DNA of 64,000 nt from G965230615 sp965230615 (GTDB lineage: Bacteria > Pseudomonadota > Gammaproteobacteria > HTCC5015). The notes under the pieces are model-generated. The model saw only the letters and a program-made list of their open reading frames with translations, searched no databases and was not told the origin of the DNA. Below are positions 7,127 to 14,535 of the stretch, piece after piece. How positions within the stretch are numbered: position 1 is the first letter of the stretch; each line of letters starts with the position of its first letter. The translations under genes and the position numbers were made by a program. The stretch lies in assembly GCA_965230615.1 (NCBI GenBank), contig OZ246012.1, forward strand, positions 2,914,001 to 2,978,000, written 5' to 3'.

Positions 7127-7575
7127 TTAGCGATCCTCTCTACATGTGCTGAAAATTCTTTTAGCAGAGTTTTAAATTTGGATAATGGCATATCATAAGC
7201 TGGAGCAATTGTGTAATGAGTTGCCAATACAGTTTGGTTGTATGAATCTTTTACAATAGCGAGCCCCTCTGGCAACTTAGTCCCAGCTGGAATCTTATAA
7301 TGTACCCAATCTCTTCCTTTAGGTATCCCTGGCTTATCAAAAGTTGATATACCTCGTGGCCAGTGTTTCACTTTTACCCAGCCATTTTCAATGGACAAGT
7401 CTGGCCTTCTCACTTTCCCATTGGACATTTTATGAGATTTTTCTATGAGGTCAAAAAGAGCGCCATTTCTCTTTTTATTCAAACCACGCCATAAATGAAC
7501 AGGAACAACACCATCAAAATATCGGTCCAGTTCTCCCATTGAAATAAATACATCTTTAAGAATTACTATTTCCAT
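7123..7575 (-). CDS. cassette gene: Tse2-family toxin (ADP-ribosyltransferase-like fold)
   Basis: From the ATG at 7575, behind GAGGAAG, the product has 150 residues, against about 158 for Tse2. The C-terminal half (residues 76-130) matches the Tse2 signature as I remember it: F-D-x-x-G, a P-x-G-T-x-L-P segment, and D-S-Y-N-x-x-x-x-A-T-H-Y-T-I-x-P-A. Tse2 is a cytoplasmic growth-inhibiting toxin delivered by type VI secretion in P. aeruginosa, with an ADP-ribosyltransferase-like fold. An upstream in-frame start at 7620 lies inside the attC site and is unlikely. No type VI genes are in the window, so here it probably acts as a stabilising toxin-antitoxin cassette. Confidence 0.8.
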   Translation of the reverse strand: MEIVILKDVFISMGELDRYFDGVVPVHLWRGLNKKRNGALFDLIEKSHKMSNGKVRRPDLSIENGWVKVKHWPRGISTFDKPGIPKGRDWVHYKIPAGTKLPEGLAIVKDSYNQTVLATHYTIAPAYDMPLSKFKTLLKEFSAHVERIAK

Positions 7576-7605
7576 AGTATCTTCCTCTTTGTTATGTAAA
7601 TTGAT

Positions 7606-7684
7606 CGCTAACGCTCGCATAAAGGGCGAGCAACTTGTTGCGAGTCCAGTGCTGAAAATGCGGTTTTTGATGGCCTTGTTTGCA
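7606..7684 (-). other. integron attC site (79 bp)
   Basis: Minus strand: TGCAAAC (7684-7678) to GTTAGCG (7612-7606). The left core is degenerate but the right core and the GCGAGTCCAG inner motif are kept. It separates the DUF3592-like gene (stop 2 bp away) from the toxin cassette. Confidence 0.75.
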
Positions 7685-7686
7685 CT

Positions 7687-8145
7687 TTACTGGTCGATAA
7701 AAGTTTTTCGCGATTTAAGTAATTGTACTAGGGTCGAAGGCCCATAGATAATCATAAACACGAACATTCCAATTACCAGTACAGCCATAATATCCCCACC
7801 GATAGAATACGAAAATATTTCGAAGAGACTACTATTCTCATGCCCTAGTGTAATTTTCTCAGGGTTAGATGGTAGTGTCAGAACGGACACGTATTTTCCT
7901 ACCGGTAACTTGTAACGAAACCCTTCTATGAGACTATCTTCTTCGATAGAAAGCTGATAATAATAAGTCGTTCCGCCTTTCCCACTAGAGCTTGTGTGGT
8001 CCAAAGCTATGATCTCAGCTTTTTTCTCTATCCCATGTTTCCAAAACATGTAAGTATCTATAGTCAGGGAATACCCCGCCCAAGCTAAAACTGGGAAACC
8101 CACCAAAATAATTAGATATAAGAACCAATTCCAAATCTTCTTCAT
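7687..8145 (-). CDS. cassette gene: DUF3592-like membrane protein
   Basis: The 152-residue protein has an N-terminal membrane helix (about residues 7-27), a beta-rich extracytoplasmic domain of about 80 residues and a second helix (about 112-135) ending in a basic tail. The domain pattern, with A-E-I-I-A-L-D at its start, Y-Y-Y-Q-L-S-I in the middle, then a V-G-K-Y-V-S-V-L-T-L-P-S-N-P-E segment, matches DUF3592, a family of unknown function in bacterial envelopes. It is one of four consecutive cassettes coding for envelope proteins. Confidence 0.72.
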   Translation of the reverse strand: MKKIWNWFLYLIILVGFPVLAWAGYSLTIDTYMFWKHGIEKKAEIIALDHTSSSGKGGTTYYYQLSIEEDSLIEGFRYKLPVGKYVSVLTLPSNPEKITLGHENSSLFEIFSYSIGGDIMAVLVIGMFVFMIIYGPSTLVQLLKSRKTFIDQ

Positions 8146-8151
8146 CGAGAA

Positions 8152-8210
8152 TGCTAACGTTTAAATTAGCCGGCGCGCTTTAGCGCGTCGGATAGATTTC
8201 ATTGTTAACT
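8152..8210 (-). other. integron attC site (59 bp)
   Basis: Minus strand: AGTTAAC (8210-8204), overlapping the TAG stop of the 8209 gene, to GTTAGCA (8158-8152). The GCGCGC...GCGCG-like inner arms are shared with the next site, forming a second attC subfamily in the array. Confidence 0.8.
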
Positions 8211-8811
8211 ATTGATTCTCAATAATTTTCGCATTTCTAGTTTTTGCTGACTCAATAAGAGTATAGCCTTCAAATTCAACACCATATGTATTACGAGTAT
8301 ATTCCTTAGAAAGTTCTTTTTCCTCATGAGGCAAGCACTTTTCATCTAAGCTGTATACGGTAGCCGGAAAACATAGTGCAGTTACCCCTTCGCAATTATC
8401 TCGGCATTTACAATAACCTTTATCAATAATTTGCTTGGAACTCACTTCTTCAACTGTTGATATGTCTGCTGATGCCAATTTATCGCAGGTATTAACATCA
8501 TAAAAAACCAATTCCTCTGAACTCGCAGCCTGCTCTGACACTGCAAATAAATTATTTGCCTTACTATAGAAGGCATATTTTGCGTCCATGAAAAGCGAGC
8601 TTTCAGCTTTGCATTCGGTTTTTTTGTTGTTTGTAATAGTAAATTGAGTGGCGGGGTCATTAATTTCAGCCCACCTAACAGTATACTCTTCAAAACTTCC
8701 TTCAAAATGAGCTTCGCGTTCTTCGTAGATTTTGACCGGTACCCACTCACAGCTCCCGGCGAATAATAAGCCAGTCTGGAAAAGCGTAATTATCAACAAT
8801 ATGTTTTTCAT
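8209..8811 (-). CDS. cassette gene: cysteine-containing exported hypothetical protein
   Basis: The 200-residue product starts with a signal peptide (K-N-I-L-L-I-I-T-L-F then cleavage near F-A-G-S). The mature part contains seven or more cysteines, including a C-K-C-R-D-N-C cluster, suggesting disulfides in the periplasm or outside. No known family is recognised. The start codon is 2 bp from the attC core, leaving no room for an in-cassette ribosome site other than the attC sequence itself. Confidence 0.68.
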   Translation of the reverse strand: MKNILLIITLFQTGLLFAGSCEWVPVKIYEEREAHFEGSFEEYTVRWAEINDPATQFTITNNKKTECKAESSLFMDAKYAFYSKANNLFAVSEQAASSEELVFYDVNTCDKLASADISTVEEVSSKQIIDKGYCKCRDNCEGVTALCFPATVYSLDEKCLPHEEKELSKEYTRNTYGVEFEGYTLIESAKTRNAKIIENQ

Positions 8812-8813
8812 AT

Positions 8814-8873
8814 AGTTAACGCCTTAATGTGGGGCGCGCGGTTAGCGCGTCCCACACGATTAATTTGTTAGCA
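8814..8873 (-). other. integron attC site (60 bp)
   Basis: Minus strand: TGCTAAC (8873-8867), containing the TAA stop of the 8868 gene, to GTTAACT (8820-8814). The arms TGTGGG...CCCACA pair strongly, and the GCGCG core resembles the site at 8152-8210. Confidence 0.83.
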
Positions 8874-9377
8874 GCCAATTTTATTAACCCGTTTTAAATT
8901 TTCAGCAAGTTCTATTGTTTTTACTTGTTTAATGATTTTAGCAACAAAACTTACTTTATCACACTCATAACCAACTGATGCCTGATTAATAACAATAGAA
9001 GCTTGACCATAAAAATATTTTTCTTGGCCAGACAATATTTTTTTTGCTTTTTCTTTACCAAGTAAAATATTAGCTGAATGCTCAACATTTGTAATAAATA
9101 TCTCCTTTGCTAACTCCTTTTTATTTCGTTCAGTCAGATAGGGTAATTTTTTTAATGAACTTTTATCAGGATAAAAATGTAAATAGTAAAAATTAGAATA
9201 GGGTGAATCAGGGCTGTACGTAAACTGATATGTGCCGGATAATTCTATTTGCCCATTGAAATAGATATATGAGTATTGGTTTTTTGCAAAAGATAAAGTG
9301 CTATTTTGCGGTATCTCATATGAAGGGTATGCAAATAAATTAAAGCTTATAAAAGACAAAATAATAAATTTTTTCAT
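8868..9377 (-). CDS. cassette gene: exported hypothetical protein
   Basis: The 169-residue product opens with a clear signal peptide (M-K-K-F-I-I-L-S-F-I-S-F-N-L-F-A-Y). The mature part is aromatic-rich at first (Y-S-Y-I-Y-F and F-Y-Y-L-H-F-Y) and lysine-rich later, and ends in Cys with one other Cys near residue 140. No family recognised. An AGG-type ribosome site lies between the attC core and the ATG. Codon usage is distinctly AT-rich. Confidence 0.68.
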   Translation of the reverse strand: MKKFIILSFISFNLFAYPSYEIPQNSTLSFAKNQYSYIYFNGQIELSGTYQFTYSPDSPYSNFYYLHFYPDKSSLKKLPYLTERNKKELAKEIFITNVEHSANILLGKEKAKKILSGQEKYFYGQASIVINQASVGYECDKVSFVAKIIKQVKTIELAENLKRVNKIGC

Positions 9378-9386
9378 ATTTTTACC

Positions 9387-9458
9387 TGCTAACGCTGAGC
9401 ATCAGCTGCCGACGAAACGCGCAGCGTTTTGGCGGTCAGCTGCATGCGTTTGTTAGGT
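9387..9458 (-). other. integron attC site (72 bp)
   Basis: Minus strand: ACCTAAC (9458-9452), containing the TAA stop of the 9453 gene, to GTTAGCA (9393-9387). The arms CAGCTGC and its complement pair, with AAACGC and GCGTTT further in. Confidence 0.85.
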
Positions 9459-9833
9459 GGCATCGAGTGTCCCTGCAATTTTTCCTGCAAACAAAATACC
9501 TATTGCTAGTAGAGCAATAAAGCTCACCTTATAAAGTCTGGAACGAAACACGGAATCAAAACCAACAACAATCATTTCTTTGTTTTGTTTAATAGTGGCC
9601 CATGTTGCCCATATTAATGCAATAACAAACAAGGTAGATGACAAGAGTAAATCGGACACAAAAAATGCAACTGCTATTATTGAACATCCAATAAAATTGA
9701 ATTTCATTTGTCCTGAGAAGGTTCGATTGTATCTTTCGGTTATTTCCTTTCCAGCCGAGCTAAATACCCAATAGAAAGCAGCAAAGTAGATAATTAGTAA
9801 TGAAGCCCCTGCGTAATAAAATAAGTTATTCAT
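9453..9833 (-). CDS. cassette gene: small multi-pass membrane protein
   Basis: From the ATG at 9833 the product has 126 residues and about four hydrophobic segments (residues about 5-23, 42-60, 62-80, 102-122). The reading frame stays open further upstream to 9914, but that part runs through the attC site and is not credible. I recognise no family. The stop codon is embedded in the attC site, as for its neighbours. Confidence 0.65.
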   Translation of the reverse strand: MNNLFYYAGASLLIIYFAAFYWVFSSAGKEITERYNRTFSGQMKFNFIGCSIIAVAFFVSDLLLSSTLFVIALIWATWATIKQNKEMIVVGFDSVFRSRLYKVSFIALLAIGILFAGKIAGTLDAT

Positions 9834-9848
9834 AAGCGTATGTTTACC

Positions 9849-9959
9849 ACCTAACGCCCAGCTAAGCCGCCGGAACGGAGTTGATTGTTTTGTGCGAGCG
9901 TAGCGGAAAAGCACAAAACGAGCAACGCAGTGGAGGTCGGTTTGAGCTGTTTGTTAGAT
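9849..9959 (-). other. integron attC site (111 bp)
   Basis: Both cores are perfect: ATCTAAC (9959-9953, minus strand, containing the stop of the 9954 gene) and GTTAGGT (9855-9849). Inner inverted repeats include TTTTGTGC and GCACAAAA. It is the longest site of the array. Confidence 0.85.
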
Positions 9960-10544
9960 GCCATCTATCGCACACTCAAAGGAAACTTTCTCCCTGTATA
10001 CATTTTCACGCTTATATTCTTCTGGAGGGAAAGCCCCCTGGCGAAGCTTACATAGCTCACCAGCACCATTAAGATACGAATGATTGTGAACGGTTTTTAC
10101 ATCACTGAATTCATAGCCTTCTGGCATATCGAAATAATCAAACGAAAATGACGAACCGAATTGAAAAAGCTTTCCGTCATTCATTTCGAAAACCCAGCCA
10201 GTCCAACCCATAAACGTTTCTCCGCGAATCTTAGATCTAAGTGAATCTGGGATGGCATATTTAGATGGGATTACCTTGGATATATCATAGTCATTGACTC
10301 GATTCCCACCAGCAGCGAAAACAGTGACAATTTGGCCGAAAGGATCATCACCGCCAAGACAACCATTTCCACTTAGCTCTTCTTTGATTCTTCGCTTAGC
10401 AAGATTCACGATTTTTTCTTTTGATTTGAAGATAAGGCAAGGAATCTCTGTACCATCTTTTAGAATCGCAGCACCTCGATATGAGGTTCCATATATAGAA
10501 TCTTCTGCGGATTCAAGTTTTTTTATTTCTTCGATAATACTCAT
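9954..10544 (-). CDS. cassette gene: hypothetical protein, first cassette at the leading end
   Basis: The 196-residue soluble product has no signal or membrane segment and no family I recognise. Visible features are an N-terminal helical part (I-E-E-I-K-K-L-E-S-A-E-D), a central glycine-rich stretch (G-N-G-C-L-G-G-D-D-P-F-G), and G-W-T-G-W-V-F-E-M followed by F-G-S-S-F-S-F-D-Y-F. Given the polarity of the array it would be the cassette closest to attI, so the most recently inserted if the array was built by an integrase. The perfect core GTTAGAT lies 13 bp before its start. Confidence 0.68.
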   Translation of the reverse strand: MSIIEEIKKLESAEDSIYGTSYRGAAILKDGTEIPCLIFKSKEKIVNLAKRRIKEELSGNGCLGGDDPFGQIVTVFAAGGNRVNDYDISKVIPSKYAIPDSLRSKIRGETFMGWTGWVFEMNDGKLFQFGSSFSFDYFDMPEGYEFSDVKTVHNHSYLNGAGELCKLRQGAFPPEEYKRENVYREKVSFECAIDGI

Positions 10545-10556
10545 ATCTATCCATGC

Positions 10557-10602
10557 ATCTAACAGAGGGATAGCAGACAGCTTGTCTGATAATATGTTAT
10601 AG
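10557..10602 (-). other. degenerate attC-like site at the right end of the array
   Basis: Minus strand: CTATAAC (10602-10596) to a perfect GTTAGAT (10563-10557), with exact inner arms CAGACA and TGTCTG around AGC. At 46 bp it is short and could be either a decayed attC or part of an attI-like site. No gene lies upstream for it to terminate. Confidence 0.5.
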
Positions 10603-10700
10603 CGGTCACTGTGGAAAAGCTGGGTTTTTCCAACGGAATCATAGATTTACCTTATTAGCCCTTTATAATTTCTCAATATCATAGCTGTCCACTTTGCTAT

Positions 10701-10760
10701 TTTCAATATCAAATTCTCTTGTTTAGCTTAGTACATCTATCGATGTCTGATAATAATAAA
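10701..10760 (+). repeat. 60-bp direct repeat, copy A
   Basis: It matches 10935-10994 at 54 of 60 positions, including an unbroken CTCTTGTTTAGCTTAGTACA core and flanking bases. It contains the small hairpin ACATC-TATC-GATGT. The function is unknown. Confidence 0.8.
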
Positions 10761-10934
10761 TTCTTATCAAAACTGGACAGCTTTTTTACTTTTAAATTCA
10801 AATACTTGTAGCGTTTTCGCCAATATCACGGCAATATTTTTTATTGAGTGTACTGTTATTGTGTTATTTTTACTGTATTAATAGAGCTGCTTAACTATAG
10901 TGGCTACTTTGATGGAGGAAGTTCTGACCTTATT

Positions 10935-10994
10935 TTTCAATAACAAACTCTCTTGTTTAGCTTAGTACATCTATCAATATCTGATAACACTAAA
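10935..10994 (+). repeat. 60-bp direct repeat, copy B
   Basis: This is the second copy, 234 bp to the right of copy A. The hairpin present in copy A is disrupted here by two G-to-A differences. Confidence 0.8.
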
Positions 10995-11057
10995 ACCTTC
11001 CTGCTGTTAAAGCGTCAGGTGCTCTTGGGCTTTATCGCTCATGCATAAAAACATTCA

Positions 11058-11381
11058 CTACAATAAAGCTATGGAATAGGCCAGGTTGTCTCTCGCTTGC
11101 TTTTCATAGCGCTCAATAAAATAAGGTGTTAAATAAATAGACTCGCGCGCTAAAAATTCTTGCAGAATGGCTTTTCTTTTTGGCTTATAAACTATCGCGG
11201 GCACGATCGCATATTCTTGTCGAATATGTTGTTCATAAGCGGCAAAGATAGCCCGGTCCGTGCCTAAGATAGATAAATCAATATCGACCAGATAAGGCTC
11301 GTCAACTGTCTCTACCGGTGTGCTGTGTATGGTGCACAGTATTAATTTAACAAAATGTATAGTGTGTTTTTCTATCAGCCA
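11058..11381 (-). pseudogene. C-terminal remnant of an HD-superfamily phosphohydrolase-like gene
   Basis: A frame open from 11381 to the TAG at 11058 has no usable start codon. It encodes V-K-L-I-L-C-T-I-H-S-T-P, then D-I-D-L-S-I-L-G, E-Y-A-I-V-P, L-A-R-E-S-I-Y-L-T-P and a final A-R-D-N-L-A. This is the conserved C-terminal half of predicted metal-dependent HD phosphohydrolases (COG4339 type). The N-terminal half with the HD metal-binding residues is missing. It follows directly after the stop of the DoxX-like gene in the same frame. It is probably a deletion scar at the island border. Confidence 0.7.
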
Positions 11382-11783
11382 TCAACGAATATTCATCGAT
11401 AACATCGTATCGTTATGACGCAATAGGTATAAGGCAAAGCAAGCCGCCAACATGGGCCAGGCTGCGAAGAACAGCAGGTTAGGGCCATCGAAAGGGTTAA
11501 GGTATTGCTTATACGAGACCAGTGTTGAGACGGTATGCATCAGCAGCACTAATAAGTAAGTAGTGCCTTTTTTAATGCCCAGCACAAAGCCTAAGATAAT
11601 CGTCATCTGAATTGAGCCAATTACAATAAAGGCTGTTGGGCCAACATCTTTTATAAAATAAAAATGCCCCCAAACCGCTGCGGCATGTGCTGGATTGATA
11701 AACTTATCAACCGTCCACATAAACATCACCAAAAACACACTGATGCGTAGAAAAAATAACGCCACACCTTGTTTATTATTCAT
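11382..11783 (-). CDS. DoxX-like four-helix membrane protein
   Basis: From the ATG at 11783 the product has 133 residues and four predicted membrane helices, with the DoxX-like opening L-F-F-L-R-I-S-V-F-L-V-M-F and W-T-V-D-K-F-I-N-P. The frame continues upstream to 11831, but the shorter start follows a GGGG-rich ribosome region and fits the family better. DoxX-like proteins are of uncertain function; some are linked to thiol or oxidative-stress homeostasis. It is followed at once by the HD remnant and lies 84 bp from argH, in the same direction. Confidence 0.75.
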   Translation of the reverse strand: MNNKQGVALFFLRISVFLVMFMWTVDKFINPAHAAAVWGHFYFIKDVGPTAFIVIGSIQMTIILGFVLGIKKGTTYLLVLLMHTVSTLVSYKQYLNPFDGPNLLFFAAWPMLAACFALYLLRHNDTMLSMNIR

Positions 11784-11867
11784 CACAACCCCCCGTTGCT
11801 GCAGAACAAAATTTGCCAAGGCAGCGTACACTATGCGCTGTTACACTGCCCATTGCGTCAATCGGTT

Positions 11868-13253
11868 TTATTGAATTCTTTGATAAGCCCGTTTAATCGC
11901 TGCGCTCACCTGTGCAGGTGCGGTACCACCGATATGGTTGCGTGCATTAACCGAGCCTTCTAAGGTCAGCACATCATACACATCGTTATCAATTTTATTG
12001 GAGAAGGTCTGCAATTGAGCTAACGGAATGTCGGGCAGGTCTTTTTCATGGCTCACACACCAGGCAACGGCTTGGCCAACAATTTCATGTGCATCACGAA
12101 AGGGTATGCCTTTTTTCACTAGGTAGTCGGCTAAGTCAGTCGCGGTAGAATAGCCTTGCTGTGCAGCATGGCGCATCGCTGCTACATTGGCTTTGATATT
12201 CGGCACCATATCGGCAAAGGCGCGTAAACAGCCTTGCAGTGTATCGACCGTATCAAACAGGGGCTCTTTGTCTTCTTGGTTGTCTTTATTGTAGGCCAGT
12301 GGTTGTGACTTCATTAAAGTTAGCAATGACATTAAATGCCCGTTGGCCCTGCCGACTTTACCGCGCACCAGTTCTGGCACATCGGGGTTTTTCTTTTGCG
12401 GCATAATCGATGAGCCCGTACAAAAACGATCGGGCAACGCAACAAAATTAAACTGCGCTGAAGACCAGATAACCAGTTCTTCAGAATGCCGCGATAAATG
12501 CGTTAAACACAAAGCCGCGGCAGCACAAAACTCAATCGCAAAGTCACGATCGCTCACGGCATCTAAGGAGTTTTCCGCCACGGCCGCAAAACCCAGTTGC
12601 TCAGCAACAAAGGCCCGATCAATCGGGTAGGTGGTGCCGGCTAATGCTGCTGCCCCCAAGGGCAACACATTCACCCGCTGCCGACTATCGGCCAGGCGTT
12701 GATAGTCCCGCTCGAGCATTTCAAACCAGGCAAGTAAGTGATGACCAAAGGTCACCGGCTGTGCCACTTGCAAATGTGTAAAGCCAGGCATAATGGTATC
12801 GACATGCGCTTCGGCCAGGCTGAGTAAGCCTTGTTGTAAACGGCGGATTTCAGACAGAATATGGTCTATAGCATCACGCAAATATAAACGAATATCGGTC
12901 GCGACCTGATCATTACGCGAACGCCCCGTATGCAGTTTTTTACCCGCAGCACCAATCAGCTCAGTCAGACGCGCCTCAATATTCATATGCACATCTTCGA
13001 GCGAGACCGACCAGGCAAAGCTGCCCGCTTCAATTTCGTTTAAGATGGTATCCAGGCCCGCATGAATCGCCTCGCACTCGGCTTCGCTGAGCACGCCGAC
13101 TTTGGTCAGCATTTTGGCATGGGCTTTGGAGCCAGCAATATCGTAATAGGCCAGGCGTTGATCAAACTCAACACTGGCGGTAAAAGCTTCAACAAAGGCA
13201 TCGGTCGCTTCGGTAAAGCGCCCGCCCCACAGTTTTTTGTCATTCTCACTCAT
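11868..13253 (-). CDS. argH: argininosuccinate lyase
   Basis: ArgH cleaves argininosuccinate to arginine and fumarate in arginine synthesis. The 461-residue product has the normal length and the fumarase/aspartase-superfamily signature G-S-S-I-M-P-Q-K-K-N-P at about residue 280. It also has the N-terminal W-G-G-R-F and the conserved H-T-G-R-S-R-N-D-Q segment. It diverges from algZ, the same argH|algZ-algR arrangement as in Pseudomonas. The enzyme is cytoplasmic and homotetrameric in the family. Confidence 0.97.
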   Translation of the reverse strand: MSENDKKLWGGRFTEATDAFVEAFTASVEFDQRLAYYDIAGSKAHAKMLTKVGVLSEAECEAIHAGLDTILNEIEAGSFAWSVSLEDVHMNIEARLTELIGAAGKKLHTGRSRNDQVATDIRLYLRDAIDHILSEIRRLQQGLLSLAEAHVDTIMPGFTHLQVAQPVTFGHHLLAWFEMLERDYQRLADSRQRVNVLPLGAAALAGTTYPIDRAFVAEQLGFAAVAENSLDAVSDRDFAIEFCAAAALCLTHLSRHSEELVIWSSAQFNFVALPDRFCTGSSIMPQKKNPDVPELVRGKVGRANGHLMSLLTLMKSQPLAYNKDNQEDKEPLFDTVDTLQGCLRAFADMVPNIKANVAAMRHAAQQGYSTATDLADYLVKKGIPFRDAHEIVGQAVAWCVSHEKDLPDIPLAQLQTFSNKIDNDVYDVLTLEGSVNARNHIGGTAPAQVSAAIKRAYQRIQ

Positions 13254-13479
13254 AATTGTTCACGACGGCTCTGTTTATGGCTGTATCGTTTTATTGACCG
13301 GGCTATCACCCTTCAATCCGGGCACAAGATACAGCTGATGAAATCGGGCTAAATTGCCGGGCAAGTATATCATGCTTACTCACAGATGATATTTTTACAT
13401 CTATAATCAGTTACTTAGCTATATAATAAGGCAAAGTTTACATAGCCTATCTGGCTTACTAACACGTATACTAAACACT

Positions 13480-14535
13480 GTGAATACAGCCAACGCAGCA
13501 AGCAAGCAGGATTTATTACCGGATTTTTGCGATAACCGGGTTATTCTGGTGGTGATCTTGATCGCCCAACTCCTGGCCACGGTGCTGACCTTGGCCAATT
13601 TTGGCGGTTTCACCTATTTCGCCTATACCTCTTTCTTTATTCAAAGTGTGGCCTTGCTGGACGCAGCCTTGCTTTGTTATGGCAAGCGCTGGCTTAACCA
13701 GCTTAGCCTAGGTAAAAGTACGCTGCTGATTTACATTTTGCTGCAGCTGGTCACGCTGTTGATGACCATTATGATTTACACGTTTATTGAGCAGCACCTC
13801 TCGCCATTGAATTCGCAACATGGCTTGTTGCCGTCTATTCTGCGCAATGTCTGTATTAGCGCCATTATTACTGCGGTGGCCTTGCGTTATTTTCATATTC
13901 GCCACCAAAACCATCTACGGCTGCAAGCCGAGAATCTGGCGCGGATTCAAGCCCTGGAAGCCCGCATTCGCCCGCACTTTCTCTTTAATAGCCTCAATAC
14001 TATTGCTAACTTGGTACATATTGAACCAGACCGTGCTGAAGATGCGGTATTGGATTTGGCTGAACTTTTCAGGTCAACACTGGCCAAAAACGAACAAATC
14101 ACGTTGGCCGAAGAGTTGGAAATCAGCCAGCGTTATTTGCGCATGGAACAGTTGCGCTTAGGCGACCGACTAACAATAGAGTGGCAAATACCGGAGGCAC
14201 TGCATAGCCTGACCTTGCCCGCGCTGGTGCTGCAACCATTGATTGAAAATGCGATTTATCATGGCATTGAGCCGCTGCCAAAGGGTGGTACCATCAAAGT
14301 GCGCGCCGAACCCGATAAGCCGAATGTGCAGATCAGTGTCAGCAACCCGATCATCCCGAAGGACAGCACCATGGCACATAGCCAACGGCAGCATGTTCGT
14401 GGTAATCGTGTTGCCATGGATAATATTCGCCAGCGTTTGGCGTTGGCTTATGGTAATTTGGCAGCATTGAATGTTGAGCAGAGCGCAGAGCACTATACTG
14501 TTATACTCGTGATACCGGAAAAAGCATTGCTATGA
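13480..14535 (+). CDS. algZ: AlgZ/FimS-type sensor histidine kinase (LytS family)
   Basis: The 351-residue protein has several N-terminal membrane helices (about residues 20-140), then the unorthodox His-kinase core A-R-I-R-P-H-F-L-F-N-S-L-N with His166, and a C-terminal ATPase domain with L-I-E-N-A-I-Y-H-G. Kinases of this family lack the classical G1/G2 boxes seen elsewhere. The GTG at 13480 is the only good start. The gene overlaps algR by four bases. In Pseudomonas the pair controls alginate, twitching and virulence; targets here are unknown. Confidence 0.88.
   Translation: MNTANAASKQDLLPDFCDNRVILVVILIAQLLATVLTLANFGGFTYFAYTSFFIQSVALLDAALLCYGKRWLNQLSLGKSTLLIYILLQLVTLLMTIMIYTFIEQHLSPLNSQHGLLPSILRNVCISAIITAVALRYFHIRHQNHLRLQAENLARIQALEARIRPHFLFNSLNTIANLVHIEPDRAEDAVLDLAELFRSTLAKNEQITLAEELEISQRYLRMEQLRLGDRLTIEWQIPEALHSLTLPALVLQPLIENAIYHGIEPLPKGGTIKVRAEPDKPNVQISVSNPIIPKDSTMAHSQRQHVRGNRVAMDNIRQRLALAYGNLAALNVEQSAEHYTVILVIPEKALL

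Larger units (their letters stand above)
4217..10602 (-). mobile_element. integron cassette array without integrase (CALIN-type)
   Basis: Ten short palindromic spacers separate eleven small genes. Read on the minus strand, most spacers open with TAACAA or TAACAx right at or just after a stop codon and close with a GTTRRRY-like core just before the next start. This is the signature of integron attC sites. All attC sites point the same way, so the leading (attI) side would lie at the right end, near 10600. No tyrosine-recombinase gene occurs there or elsewhere in the window. Spacer lengths run from about 41 to 111 bp and their sequences differ, with at least two subfamilies. The island splits otherwise ordinary chromosomal genes. 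Confidence 0.88.
10603..11057. other. AT-rich gene-free stretch at the presumed integron leading end
   Basis: No coding frame and no integrase remnant were found on either strand. The stretch holds the 60-bp direct repeat pair, and a TGTCTGATAATA motif that is also present in the attC-like site at its left edge. Confidence 0.55.

Noticed and set aside
7576..7620. Longer start of the Tse2-like toxin at 7620
   Set aside because: The extra 15 codons run into the attC core; the ATG at 7575 has a GAGGAAG ribosome site.
4252..10544. The run of small genes with repeats as a CRISPR or phage-defence island
   Set aside because: The repeats are not identical, are 41-111 bp long, palindromic and separated by genes, and no Cas or known defence proteins are present; attC sites explain them better.
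10603..11057. A possible remnant integron integrase gene
   Set aside because: No frame on either strand shows tyrosine-recombinase motifs; the region is stop-rich and AT-rich.
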